64,000 nt of DNA from Anastatus disparis. Its lineage: Eukaryota; Arthropoda; Insecta; Hymenoptera; Eupelmidae. Below, piece after piece: positions 33,595 through 43,551 of the stretch. The stretch spans positions 6,864,001 to 6,928,000 of the forward strand of contig JAFFSR010000249.1 of NCBI GenBank assembly GCA_017163975.1, in the 5' to 3' direction. The notes beneath the pieces were generated by a model. That model was not told the origin of the DNA. It made no database searches and saw only the letters and a program-made list of their open reading frames with translations. The stretch's first letter is position 1. The number at the start of each line of letters is the position of its first letter. A program made the position numbers and the translations under genes.

Positions 33595-33987
33595 TTAAGA
33601 GCAGGCCGGATTCGCTGTCCTTGTCTAATTGGCATTTTTGTTATTTACTCAAGTATTAATCGGTGTATCTGCAAATTGAAGGTTATGCGCAATAGATATT
33701 ATTATTACAAATATTTATGCACAAGAAAAAAAAAATCTACCGATTTGTTTTTGAGAAAAGTAAGGAACGCCGAAGTAAAAGATTATGTTTATAATATTTT
33801 CGCGTTCCTTACTTTTCTCAAAAACAAAGCGATAGATTTTTTTTTTCTTGTGCATAAATATTTGTAATAATAATATCTATTGCGCATAACCTTCAATTTG
33901 CAGATACACCGATTAATACTTGAGTAAATAACAAACAACTCAATTGTTACTCGGTCGGTATCAGGTTCTACTCCGGCCTGCCGTTAA
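33595..33987. mobile_element. TTAA MITE, family D, copy 1
   Basis: A 393-bp fold-back: TTAAGAGCAGGCCGGATTCG at the left and CTCCGGCCTGCCGTTAA at the right, with TTAA at both ends. The very ends differ (GAGCAGGCC against CGGCAGGCC), so left and right can be told apart. The hairpin core is GAGAAAAGTAAGGAACGC and its complement with a 27-base loop (AAGTAAAAGATTATG...). The small ORFs are the hairpin strands. Confidence 0.95.
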
Positions 33988-34686
33988 CGGCTTTTTTTAA
34001 ACTTTTTTTAAATTTTTTTTAGGATGAAAATTGAAGAAGATACGCTTTTTCAACGTCGGAGCAAAAATTTGATAGCCTGCTCAGAATTATTGCCCGGTAC
34101 TGTACTTTCTTCAAATAATACAAAATATAATTTGAATATTTAACGTTTACATATTATTTCAAAATGTATAACAAATACTGAATCATTCATTATAATAATT
34201 TTTATAATAAAAACGAGAATTTTCAATATCTAATATTAAAAAAAAACTAGTATACTCATTAAATAAATAAACTATGTAGCTATGCTACTCATAAATTCTT
34301 ACTCATAAAGTATTAAGAAATGCTAAAAAAGAATCATTTTAACTCTATGATAACTAACATGCTTCGCTTTGAGTTGAAGGTTCATTAAACCTTTTGTTCT
34401 CTAAATTTTATGAGAAAATAATAACTTGATAAATTTTTCATTTTTAAGTTAAAAAAAATATTTAAAATATTGATTATCAAACAATTTTTGTTACCAAAAT
34501 AAGTTATTATATTTTAAGATTTATGTCTTGCTTAATATTTCAAATGAAAAATTATACTTACTCTGAAATTAGTGTTCTTTTTCAGCATTTTAAATACTTA
34601 AAATATAACTTTCATAATGAGCGCAAACTCAGATCTGTATTTATATTGAAAACAAGTATTTTTCAATATTTACATTTTGAGAAAAA

Positions 34687-35050
34687 TTAAGGTGGATCAT
34701 CCGCTAGCTATAGTTTGTTGTTCATAGAAATTAAAAGTTAAAAAAATTCTTCAATATTTTGAAAATAATTAATTTATAGCAAGAAAAAAATCCCCGTAAA
34801 TTTTCAAGTAGCCTTAACGAATAATTTTTTTATATGTGCTCACTCAAAGTTTGCGTGTTTTGTATCTTATAGTAGTAAAAAGATAAACTTTAAGTGAGCA
34901 TAAATAATAAAATCAGTCGTTAAGGCTAGCTGAAAATTTACGGTGATTTTTTTCTTGGTATAAATTAATTATTTTCAAAATATTGAAGAATTCTTTTAAC
35001 TTTTAATTTTTATGAACAACAAACTATAGCTAGCGGATGATCCACCTTAA
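34687..35050. mobile_element. TTAA MITE, family J, 364 bp
   Basis: TTAAGGTGGATCATCCGCTA pairs with TAGCGGATGATCCACCTTAA, exact over the first 25 bases or so, with TTAA at both ends. Inner arms include TTTGTTGTTCAT and AAAATTTACGG; the centre is AGTTTGCGTGTTTTG near 34,850. Parts (TATAGCT, TGAAAATTTAC) resemble sequence in the arms at 44.8 and 61.9 kb, so these may share an origin. Confidence 0.92.
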
Positions 35051-35606
35051 AAGACTTGTTGAATAAATGAACAATATAAGTGTGTAACAGTAAATTCTTA
35101 TAGTAGAAATATTAAGAAATGTTTTAACATTTAAAAAAAAATCTTTTCAACTCTATGATTACTAATATTCTTCGCTTCAAGTTGAAATTTCATGAAACTT
35201 TTTGTTTTAAATTAATTTTGAAAAATAGAATTAAAATGAGAATCAATTTATCATTTGTAACCTAAAAGAAAATATTAAAATATTGATTCTCAAACATAGT
35301 CCAGTGCCAATCCGAATTTATGAAGCCAAAAATTGAAAAAATTAGTTACAGGGTCGGGATAGGTGCAAACGGTAGATAATATGATTAGAAAAGTAGGACA
35401 AAAAATGTACCTGATTTGGAGAAGCGGGGTTGAAGGGGGGTGAGTTTTAGGGGTCAAAAACAGTTTTTTTCATTTTGTGACAATTTATGGAATATTTAAA
35501 TCTTAAATGAAATATTTCAATCTTTAATGTGTTTATTCTAGCTTTTGATATACTCTAAACTATAATATTAGAAAATAAAAATAAATATTAAAATAAATCT
35601 ATTTAC
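35051..35606. other. Putative intronic/intergenic DNA, nothing recognised
   Basis: No exon of the ryanodine receptor follows the donor at 35,606 within this stretch. A G-rich piece (GAAGGGGGGTGAG, near 35,430) is the only distinct feature. Confidence 0.4.
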
Positions 35607-36018
35607 CTAAATTATGACCTTCACAAGTTAGCTGAATGAACCGAAAAAGTGCGCAAGTGAACTCTGCATCATGCATGTTTTTTTCTCCAGCGGCACCGTC
35701 TGCACCTACACCTAAGCCTTCTGCTTTCGTATTCCTTTCGAAAGCATCAAGATCCAATACACTGCAACTGTTCATTAATCCAGCAATAGATGTAAAGAAA
35801 CCAACATCCTTTTTTTCTTTAAGATGATTTAACATGCCTTTTTGAATATCAACATTGCCACCACGTAAAATTGAAATACCAAGCTGTAATGTTTTCATCA
35901 CCATTTCACTGGGTATACCTTTGCAAGCAGATATATGAAGTAAAACCATTTCAGCGACCCCACGATCAGCAAGTCGAGCCTGATTAAATAATAATTTTTG
36001 TTTCTCTATTTCTTGCTC
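35607..36018 (-). CDS. RyR: Ryanodine receptor exon (isolated)
   Basis: A 412-bp exon on the minus strand between TTGATTTTAG (acceptor) and GTAAAT (donor, phase 1). It encodes 137 residues from [20 protein letters not shown] through [77 protein letters not shown] to [13 protein letters not shown]. This is the conserved cytosolic region before the C-terminal channel of ryanodine receptors, the ER/SR calcium release channel. The phase-1 donor would suit a next residue of Glu/Gly/Asp type, as the family has after GHNL. There are no stops. No other RyR exon is seen on this strand in the window, so it is either one exon of a gene with TE-swollen introns or a captured exon. Confidence 0.85.
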
Positions 36019-36107
36019 CTAAAATCAATAAATTAATAGAATTATTTTTTATTATCACTCTCTACTTAAAATTTTAAATATTTGAAATATAATTATATTA
36101 TTGACCA

Positions 36108-36165
36108 ACGCGTTGGCCAAGTGATTCAGCGCGCGCCAGATGATCTGCAAAGTTCAAAAGGTTAT
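36108..36165 (+). repeat. tRNA-like (Leu type) remnant, possible SINE head
   Basis: GCGTTGGCCAAGTGATTCAG resembles the D-arm/A box of tRNA-Leu (TGGCCAAGTGG), and AAAGTTCAAAAGG resembles a decayed B box. No acceptor stem or full cloverleaf. No tail. Confidence 0.35.
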
Positions 36166-36439
36166 ATTTTTAATTATGTATAAAGTTTTCTCATCAATCA
36201 TAAGCCATATAAAATAATAAAGAATTGACTTGAGTACAACCAACGACTGCGCAAGCGCAACTTTAAGATCGAGATTGCAACTTGACAATCTTCATTGCTC
36301 ATAATTGAGATTTATCTATCAATTCTGGTCTCACAATAAAAAGTATGTAGAACTACTCCTTATTATTTATTTGATATCTCTCAGTCCTGCCTTTCGTCAG
36401 TTTCATCAGGTATCCTTTCATATCACGGATCTTAGCTAT

Positions 36440-36752
36440 ATCAAGAGGCGCGTTTGTGCCTCGACGGCAAGTTAACCCTTTCAGTCACGAATTATTTTCG
36501 CAAAAACACGTATTTTTTATCATACATTAATTTTTTAGATTTATTTACAATCATATATTCAAAATATATCATATGATACTTATAAAATGAACACTCATTT
36601 ATATGAAAATGCAAAAAGAATAAAGATTAAACTTAAAGTGCGAATTGAACAATAAAAAAAAGAAAATGGGAAAGGGTGCCACTATAATGGCTCCTGTGAC
36701 TGAAAGGGTTAAGATACGAATACGAAAACGTCGAGGCACTCCTCTTATACTT
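36440..36752. mobile_element. TTAAGAGG-type MITE remnant, host of a nested element
   Basis: TCAAGAGGCGCGTTTGTGCC and GTGCCTCGACG at the left are inverted as CGTCGAGGCACTCCTCTTA at the right. Without the insert it is about 75 bp. Ends resemble the TTAAGAGG group. Confidence 0.7.
36472..36712. mobile_element. piggyBac-like MITE, TTAA + CCCTTTCAGTCAC
   Basis: TTAACCCTTTCAGTCACGA at the left and GTGACTGAAAGGGTTAA at the right: a TTAA duplication directly followed by CCC, the arrangement of piggyBac elements. Terminal repeat about 13 bp; the 241-bp inside is not a fold-back and has no ORF. Nested in a TTAAGAGG-type remnant. Confidence 0.82.
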
Positions 36753-36800
36753 TTAAATAAAGTTTTGAAAATTTTAAAATCGAATCTTATTAAAATGAAT

Positions 36801-36838
<38 letters not shown>
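36801..36838. repeat. (TA)n microsatellite
   Basis: About 18 TA units. Confidence 0.95.
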
Positions 36839-36843
<5 letters not shown>

Positions 36844-37311
36844 AATATAATTAATTATCTTTAATTTAAAAAAAGTTTGATTACAATCCACTCACGCAAT
36901 TACGAGAAAATGCAATTTAAAATTTTAAAGTGTCGTATTCTCGTTATTTTTTTTTCTTCATCATTTGCAGCCAGCATAAACTGCGCAACTGGAAATGCGC
37001 AGTATCAACAAACATAGATGCTTATACAATAACCGTATATTTTAATGTTCATGTTACGTGCGCATTGATATGTATTTATATAAGTATATACATATATTAT
37101 ATTATCTGTGAGTGACACCTGATTTGTAAAGTCAGCTGCTTTCAATCCCACAAAGAGGTTATTTTTTTTGTCATCATACACTAAGAAGAAGTATAAAATT
37201 ATTTGCAAAGAATTTAGTTTCTTTTTTTAAAGAAACTAAACTTTCTTTGTTCAAAGAATTAAGTTCCGAACCATCTGACAAGGTCAGATAGTTCGGCTTG
37301 CTCTTAAACTT
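36839..37311. other. AT-rich stretch with a hairpin
   Basis: CCGAACCATCTGAC and its complement GTCAGATAGTTCGG form a 14-bp stem at about 37,265-37,295. AAGTCAGCTGCTTTCAATCCC (about 37,130) looks like part of a tRNA T-arm, but no cloverleaf forms. Confidence 0.4.
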
Positions 37312-38000
37312 GATTTTCATGCTGGACCTTGTTAAACATTTTATTTTTATTATGGTCCTAAAGAAGATGGTGATGCATATGTTACTAAAGATAAAAAATG
37401 TTTTAGAGACTTGGTTATGAATAAAACAGATGAACAAAGACTTTATTTTATGATGCCTAATGGAGGATTTTCAGTAGAGGGACAAGAAAATATTCAAGAA
37501 ATTCTCTCTGAACAATTATATCTTTCTAAGTGTTTAGTTTCGTTGATGATTGTTTGACCTGGAGGATGTTTTGTGACCAAGGTGTTTGATTTATTTATAA
37601 CATTCAGCACAGGGCTTGTATACATGATGTATCATTACTTCAGTGGAGTAAGTATATTTAAGCCGCATACTTCCAGACTAACTAACTCTGAAAGATATTT
37701 AATATGTTAAAGAATATTATTTATTTAATATGTAAAAGAAAGAAGTCTAAGATCAATCATGAAGTTAATTATTTATATAAAACTAACAAAACTTTCTTGA
37801 ATGATGAAATTCTAGAATTACTTTCAGATAATCAATTTTTCAATTATTTAAAAAACTCAAATGAAGCATTAGGTCAAAAACTAATAGTTGGCTTGAAGAA
37901 AATTGTTACTTACACAGAAAATAAGAGTTTAAAAAAAAAAAAAAAAAGTTATGAGAGAATAAAAGAATTTCCTGTTCAAGCACGAACGTTGTCATAACAA
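37312..38000 (+). pseudogene. CMTR1: Cap methyltransferase 1 (CMTR1/FTSJ-type) retro-pseudogene
   Basis: Reads HAGPC, YYGPKEDGDAY, CFRDLVMNKTDEQRLYFMM, NGGFSVEGQENIQEILSEQL, PGGCFVTKVFDLF, STGLVYMMYHYFSGVSIFKP, TSRLTNSERYL, then (next frame, 37,704 on) ICKRKKSKINHEVNYLYK, LKNSNEALGQKLIVGLK and FPVQARTLS. This is the RrmJ/FtsJ-type 2'-O-methyltransferase core of CMTR1, which methylates the first nucleotide of mRNA caps in the nucleus. The catalytic-core DGGFSVEGQEN block reads NGGFSVEGQEN, so the key Asp is Asn. Stops at about 37,333 and 37,555 and a frame change near 37,695 (a small local duplication) break it. No introns are seen, so it is probably a retrocopy; both protein ends are missing. 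Confidence 0.88.
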
Positions 38001-38099
38001 ATAACTCCTATTCAAAAAGTACAAAGTCTTTAAAAGATTCATTAAGATTTTCTTATTAGAAAATAGCTTCTACAAAGATGATACTAAATTACTAAATTA

Positions 38100-38666
38100 G
38101 AAAAAGAGAATATATTTGAAACAGTTTTAACTAATGAACATGATTGGTTTTGTATGCCTTGTTCACCTGAAGAAGTTGTTTCAAATAAAATAGAGGATGT
38201 ATTACTAAAACTTTTTATGTTTGTATGGGACATTCATAAGTATACAAGTACGATAAAACGTTATTGTAAACTTGATTTGGATGAAAGTGATCATTTTGAA
38301 AAAATTAATCCTGCACAAAAATCAAATATTGAAAATTTATATCATTTGCATATTTCAATTAGTGAAAATATGGCTGCTTATAGATTTTTCTTGTGTAACA
38401 GGCCATATGCCACATTAAAATCACTACTATTTTATTTCACATTGCGTGGTTATCTACGCAGTGTGCAAAATTTTCATGCAATTATAAAAGATACAGCATT
38501 AAAAAATGATGAAATTAAAATTGATCATTTGTTGATAAAGCTAAAAGAAAATAATCGTTCAGATAAAGAAAAACGAATTCTCAGGTTTCCTTACAATAAA
38601 GACATTTTGGATTTTGGAGAGAAATATATCACAAACTTAAATCTAAATCAGAAATATTATGCTTAG
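38100..38666 (+). pseudogene. Unidentified coding remnant
   Basis: The frame is open upstream of the first Met at 38,154 (ENIFETVLTNEHDWF), and runs to 38,666. The sequence is amphipathic and helix-rich (RPYATLKSLLFYFTLRGYL, VQNFHAIIKDTALKNDEIK) without a motif I recognise. It follows the CMTR1 remnant by about 100 bp in the same orientation; the first residues might still be CMTR1-related, but the main part is not. Might be a second captured gene. Confidence 0.4.
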
Positions 38667-38802
38667 TATGTAATTATAAATTTTCAGATCGTCCACTGTT
38701 TTTTGTATGAAATATTATGCTTAGTATGTAATTATAAATTTTCAGATCGTCCACTGTTTTTTGTAATTATAAATTTTCAGATCGTCCACTGTTTTTTGTA
38801 TG
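38649..38802 (+). repeat. Short tandem duplications inside coding remnant
   Basis: GTAATTATAAATTTTCAGAT...CACTGTTTTTTGTA occurs three times: two 58-bp units including ATATTATGCTTAGTATG and one 35-bp unit. The repeat breaks an otherwise readable Cys-containing frame (LCLVCNYKFSDR). Confidence 0.9.
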
Positions 38803-39200
38803 ATCACCTGCAACACAAAGTATATAGTACAAACTTGTCTGCTGCGGAAAAAGAAGATGAAGAAAATAAAAATCGATTTAGCTATTAAGATCTTGAAAAA
38901 TCATTTATCATGCAAGAAAAATCAGAGGAGTCGGTCATGTGTTTAATTTGTAACACAACAATACTAAATTATGACGATGATACTGAAACTCACATGAAAT
39001 CAAGTAAGATTAAGATTAAGTTAGAAAAAAATATCAAAAGTAACGAAAGAAATAACTTTGTCATATTGAGGGAGACAAAATTAATTCTAGATGTAGTAAA
39101 AAGTCACCTAGAAAGACAAAATAACGGCATAAATTTATTGTACATGAAATTTGAAAAATTAGAGTCGAGAGTAGAAAATTTAAATTCCATAATAACATAA
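38703..39200 (+). pseudogene. Zinc-finger-like and coiled-coil coding remnant
   Basis: Two CxxC blocks: LCLVCNYKFSDR (38,715) and VMCLICNTTILNYDD with a later HMK (about 38,935-39,000). Between them is HLQHKVYSTNLSAAEKEDEE, and the tail KLILDVVKSHLERQNNGINL, KFEKLESRVENLNSIIT is coiled-coil-like. The frame is split by stops at 38,886 and changed by the local duplication. Looks like an insect CxxC...H repeat protein of unknown role; may join to the remnant at 38.1-38.67 kb. Confidence 0.4.
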
Positions 39201-40440
39201 ATGAAAACAAATAAACATAATAAAATAAAAAAGTTATTAGAAATTAGGCGTGAATTCAATCATAATATGTCATTACTAGTTGATCATTTAAATGAATTCG
39301 AACAGAAAATAAAGAATATAATAAAAAAGAACTAAGTAGAAAAGAAAATAAGATAAGTAAAAAAATAAGTAAAAAGAAAAGAAAAAAGAAATAATTTAAA
39401 TAGCTAAAAACACTGGAAAATACTCTGAAACAACGAAAATTTAAGAAAAATAATATTTAAATATTATTTCATGATAAATGTAAAATTTTTAACGACATAA
39501 AAGTCGCTAAATTTCAGATTATTTCCAAATTTATACAGGTATACAACAATCAAAAGCCACGGAGGATTAAGTAAGCGTACGTAAACAAAGACGCGAAACA
39601 TCAAATTGGTCAGTTTAACGACTATTAAGTCGAAATAAATTTAATATATATTAAATCGAAATAATATTTTAAAATAAGCGGAAAATTAACAGTAGTGCTC
39701 AACTACTTTAGCGATATTCAATTTCCATTTTCATATATAAACAGTGGTTCTCAAACCTACAATTGCTATAACTTCAATTCAACAGATTGAATAGAAATTG
39801 AAACACGCTTGGGAATTTTCACATCACTCGTGATAAATATTTTTCAAACTCAAAAATCGAATTGATGTTAATGCGTTGTGTTGTACTGTAGTATCTTGTA
39901 ATAAGCACAAACAATTGGAAATATAATAAATATAAAAAATTAGTGATTGGTTATTAATTATTTTGATTACATTAGTCGTATTTTGATATAATTGCTTAAT
40001 TCTTTTATAAATTGAGTTGATTAGCTAATTGTTTAAAATATAAATCATATTTTAAATAATTATTAATATAAATAAACAGAGAAGCTATTATGTATAATTA
40101 TAGATTTTTTAAATAATGGATTGGTCAATTCAATTTTTCTTTTTATAAACAAAGCTCTATTTCTCTTTGTATGTGTAAAATAAAATACACAAATAGCTAT
40201 ACAATACAACTTAGAAATAAGCTCAAGAGTAAATACTGTGAAATATCAAAATTTAATGAATTAGACAATAAACATTAAAAACTTATGATAATTCAACAAA
40301 AGTTATTAAAAAATTAATTTAATTGAATAAATAAACAAATAAAATTATTCTTGCTTTTTATCGTTAAGTTTCGTTATTATACAAGCTTTATATAGAAACA
40401 TAAGTAAAATTGTCTCATTTATACTCTCTTTGCGTGCGTT
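39201..40440. other. AT-rich stretch, possibly the leader of the decayed Gypsy element
   Basis: No LTR, primer binding site or gene could be recognised. Lys-codon-rich DNA at 39,220-39,400 looks like decayed coding sequence. Confidence 0.35.
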
Positions 40441-42850
40441 AAATATAAACAGCAAAAATGCCGGAAAGAAAAGAAGATCGAATGTTGCAATGCAAGAAAT
40501 ACAAGAAAATGAAGAAAATGAGAAGAATATTCCGCAGAAATTGCAAGAATGGGTGCAAGTAGTATCCTCAGAATTAAAAGAATTATTCCAACAAAATGAA
40601 AAAATGGAAAGTAAATTAGATAACTCTGGAGAATGGGATGAACTATTGAATATAGACATACACAAAGATATAATTAAAGACTTCACAATAAAAGACCAAT
40701 TAGAGGTGCAGACAACTTAAAAAAAGTACGAATTAAAAATCAAGAATTAAAAGAAAAAAACGAAAGGTTAAATGCTGAACTACAGTCTCTACAAGAAGAA
40801 ATAGAAAATGATAGTATTATTCAAGAAATACATAAAATTTAATTAAAAGAATTAATGATACGGCATTTGAACAAGATAACAGTTTTGAAGAGCTAAAAGA
40901 ACAAATTAACAGTAGTAATATTCAATACAGATATAACAATAATGAAGAAACACAACAAAGTAAAATAAAAATTCCAACACCAAAATTCGAAGGCACCGAA
41001 GGGGAAAAACCCATAAAATTCTTAAACGGGTTTGATAAATATATCGCACTCAAAAAATTAAATGATGAACAAAAACTTCAAATATTGCAAACAGTATTGC
41101 AGAAGGAGGCCAATGAATAGTGGTATGTCCATCAAGATGATGTAACTACATTTAAGGAATTTAAAGCATTATTTACGGAAAGATTTTGGAGCTATGACAT
41201 ACAACGTTTCTCAAAACGAAAAATCGAATTCGGGCAATATAACGAACAAGGAAAAATATCAAGGATGTCATACGCAATACAACTATTTGGCTATGCCAAA
41301 GAATCAAATTTAAATTACATGGATGTAGAGTTAACTGAAAAAATAGCAAGATACTTTGATAAAAGTGTTAGACAAGCTGTACAGTTCTCACAACAAAAAG
41401 ATAAAATAACATTGCTGACAATCCTTGCAGATTTCGACAATGATGATAAAATTCGAGAAAAGAAAATGCATCACAAACCTCCATATAACCAAAATCAACA
41501 GACTCAACAAATTTAATAATAACGAAAAGACCAGTACAAATACCAATAGTTATAACAACTACAAACAACGAGAAGAATCAAACAACGATCAAGCACAGGA
41601 AAATAGAAATAAAGAAATTGATTATTTATCATGGAATAAACCAGGGATGAGCACTGAAAGAAACGGATACAAGAAACCGTACAACAGATATGAACAAACA
41701 AATGCAGCATCAATGGTAAATAGAAATAATAGAGAAAAACCTAAACAAGAAAAATTTAAGCCACCAGTGGATAATAAAACAATTGGGAAAGGTCATGATT
41801 CAATCGATCCGTTAAACACAGAATTTTAAGAAAATAAAAATAATAATAACCAGGAAAACCGATAATAGTTGCACCTAAAAACAAGAATTCATGGGGTGAG
41901 GCTGCAACAGATATAAATCCCCAAAATAAAATGCCATCAATTCAACAATCAAGAAATGAAGAATTATTACATGATATTGAACCAGAAAACAATGCTAATC
42001 AAACGAATATGATAGTATGCCCAGGGATAAAAATATATCTAGAGGGGATACCAGTAAATGGTTTAATAGATACGGGTAACGAAGTCACATCCATATCAGA
42101 ACAATTTTACTTTAATAACTATGAAAAATTAAAAATGTGCCCTACATTACCAGTTACAGATAAAATTATCAAAATAGCATCAGGTGTAAAAGCAACAAAA
42201 AAAAGAAACAAATAATGATTGTTATCAAATTTAATGAAGAAAAAATTCAGTGAATCTATCTAATTATCCCAAAGTTAATAAGAGAATATATCATCGGTTA
42301 CGATATACAAAGATTGTTACGTATGATAATTAATACCGTGTTGCAAGAAATACTACTAGTAATAAATGATGTAGATATAAACTTATCTTACATTGAAAAT
42401 AAAATAAAAGAAAATGAATATGAAAATATTCAATTATAAGAGATATATAACAAGGGCGAAATAGCCCAAGAATCATATAATCTTAACACAGAAAATAAGA
42501 AAAAAAAATTTCTTAATTCTGAAAATTACTTTAACACTTCAATGCTTACGAAAAAAGAGATTGAAAAAAAAATAAATGAATGTAAAAATATTACACATGA
42601 ACAAAAAGAAAAATTAAAAGATATAATATATAAATACGAGAAAGTATTTGCAAAGCACCTGCTTTAATAAAATCACACGAACATGAATTGAAACTAACCG
42701 ATGAAACCCCATTCTACTCAAAACCTTACCTAATACCTATAAACCATAGGGAAAAAGTATTAAAAAAATTAGAAAAAATGATATTAGGAATAATAAGAAA
42801 ATCTAAAAGCCCATACGTAAATGCTATAGTAACAGCAGAGATAAGTAGAG
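40440..42850 (+). mobile_element. Decayed Ty3/Gypsy retrotransposon: gag, protease, RT start
   Basis: Gag (about 40,460-41,830) matches the intact gag at 48.8-50.1 kb: KIPTPKFEGTEGEKPIKFLN, FDKYIALKKLNDEQKLQILQ, TVLQKEANE, RFWSYDIQRFSKRKIEFGQ, KISRMSYAIQLFGYAKESN. Protease (41,931-42,215) has GLIDTGNEVTSISEQFY with the catalytic DTG. RT start (about 42,640-42,835) has LKLTDETPFYSKPYLIPI, HREKVLKKLEKM, GIIRKSKSPYVNAIVT. It then stops abruptly; the rest of RT, RNase H and integrase are absent. Many frameshifts. No LTRs found. Confidence 0.88.
41931..42215 (+). pseudogene. Retropepsin-like protease of the decayed Gypsy element
   Basis: A 94-aa frame with MIVCPGIKIYLEGIPVNGLI then DTGNEVTSISE; DTG is the catalytic triplet of retroviral aspartic proteases. 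The C-terminal half (ILG-type motif) is not clear; the ORF is open at the start, which is only the first Met. Confidence 0.8.
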
Positions 42851-43228
42851 ATTGCCAATGCCGTGTTAATAAAACGTGCCGAATTCGATCATGACCATCC
42901 TTGTGGCGATTCTGGAACTATACGCGTAAAGCCCCTCCACGTCTACACGCGCGTAGAGAAGCAAGCGAGAGGGGAAGAGACAAACACACGAAGCACGCGG
43001 CTTCCAGTGGCGTAGGTAATCTTACGGCAAACTCACTTTAGCTCATTATCGCCGCGGTACCTTATAGCTTTATTTAAATGTGATTAACCGTCCCGAAAAT
43101 TTTTTGAATGATTACAAATTTTTATTTTAAACATAAAAATATTTTTTAGTAATAAAAATCGTTAAGGTATAATCAAACAAATAATAATAAATAAAATCTT
43201 TTGGGGGGCGATGAACATATGTAACTTT
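42851..43228. other. Unassigned stretch, GC-rich first half
   Basis: About 42,870-43,060 is richer in GC (TACACGCGCGTAGAGAAGCA, GTCTACACGCGCGTAGA) and then returns to AT-rich. It joins directly to the Gypsy RT break and precedes the large inverted repeat. No similarity recognised. Confidence 0.4.
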
Positions 43229-43506
43229 TTACCCTGTTCAATTAATGTATGCGGTGGCTGTGGTCACTAAGTCTTTACGCACCCCGCTGTCACTCTAATT
43301 TTGTAAAGTTCAAACCCGATGTTCCACCTATTTCTTATTTTTTTTTTATGTTTTATTTTTAAATATTATATATTTTTATACTCAATTTTTATAGCGGAAA
43401 AAATAAAATAAAAATTTATTAAACACTTTAAATTCTGTTTTATTTAAAAAAAAAAAAAAAATATATTTACAGATAGGGATAGAAAAAAGTTTTGATGTCA
43501 ATATTA

Positions 43507-43551
<45 letters not shown>

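Noticed and set aside
33676..33867. ORF at 33.7 kb and its near-identical partner at 59.3-59.5 kb on the minus strand
   Set aside because: Both are hairpin arms of family D MITEs, with no protein features.
37090..37145. Possible tRNA (CTGATTTGTAAAGTCAG stem-loop followed by TTTCAATCCC)
   Set aside because: An anticodon-like arm and T-arm-like piece are visible, but no D arm or acceptor stem forms; at most a remnant.
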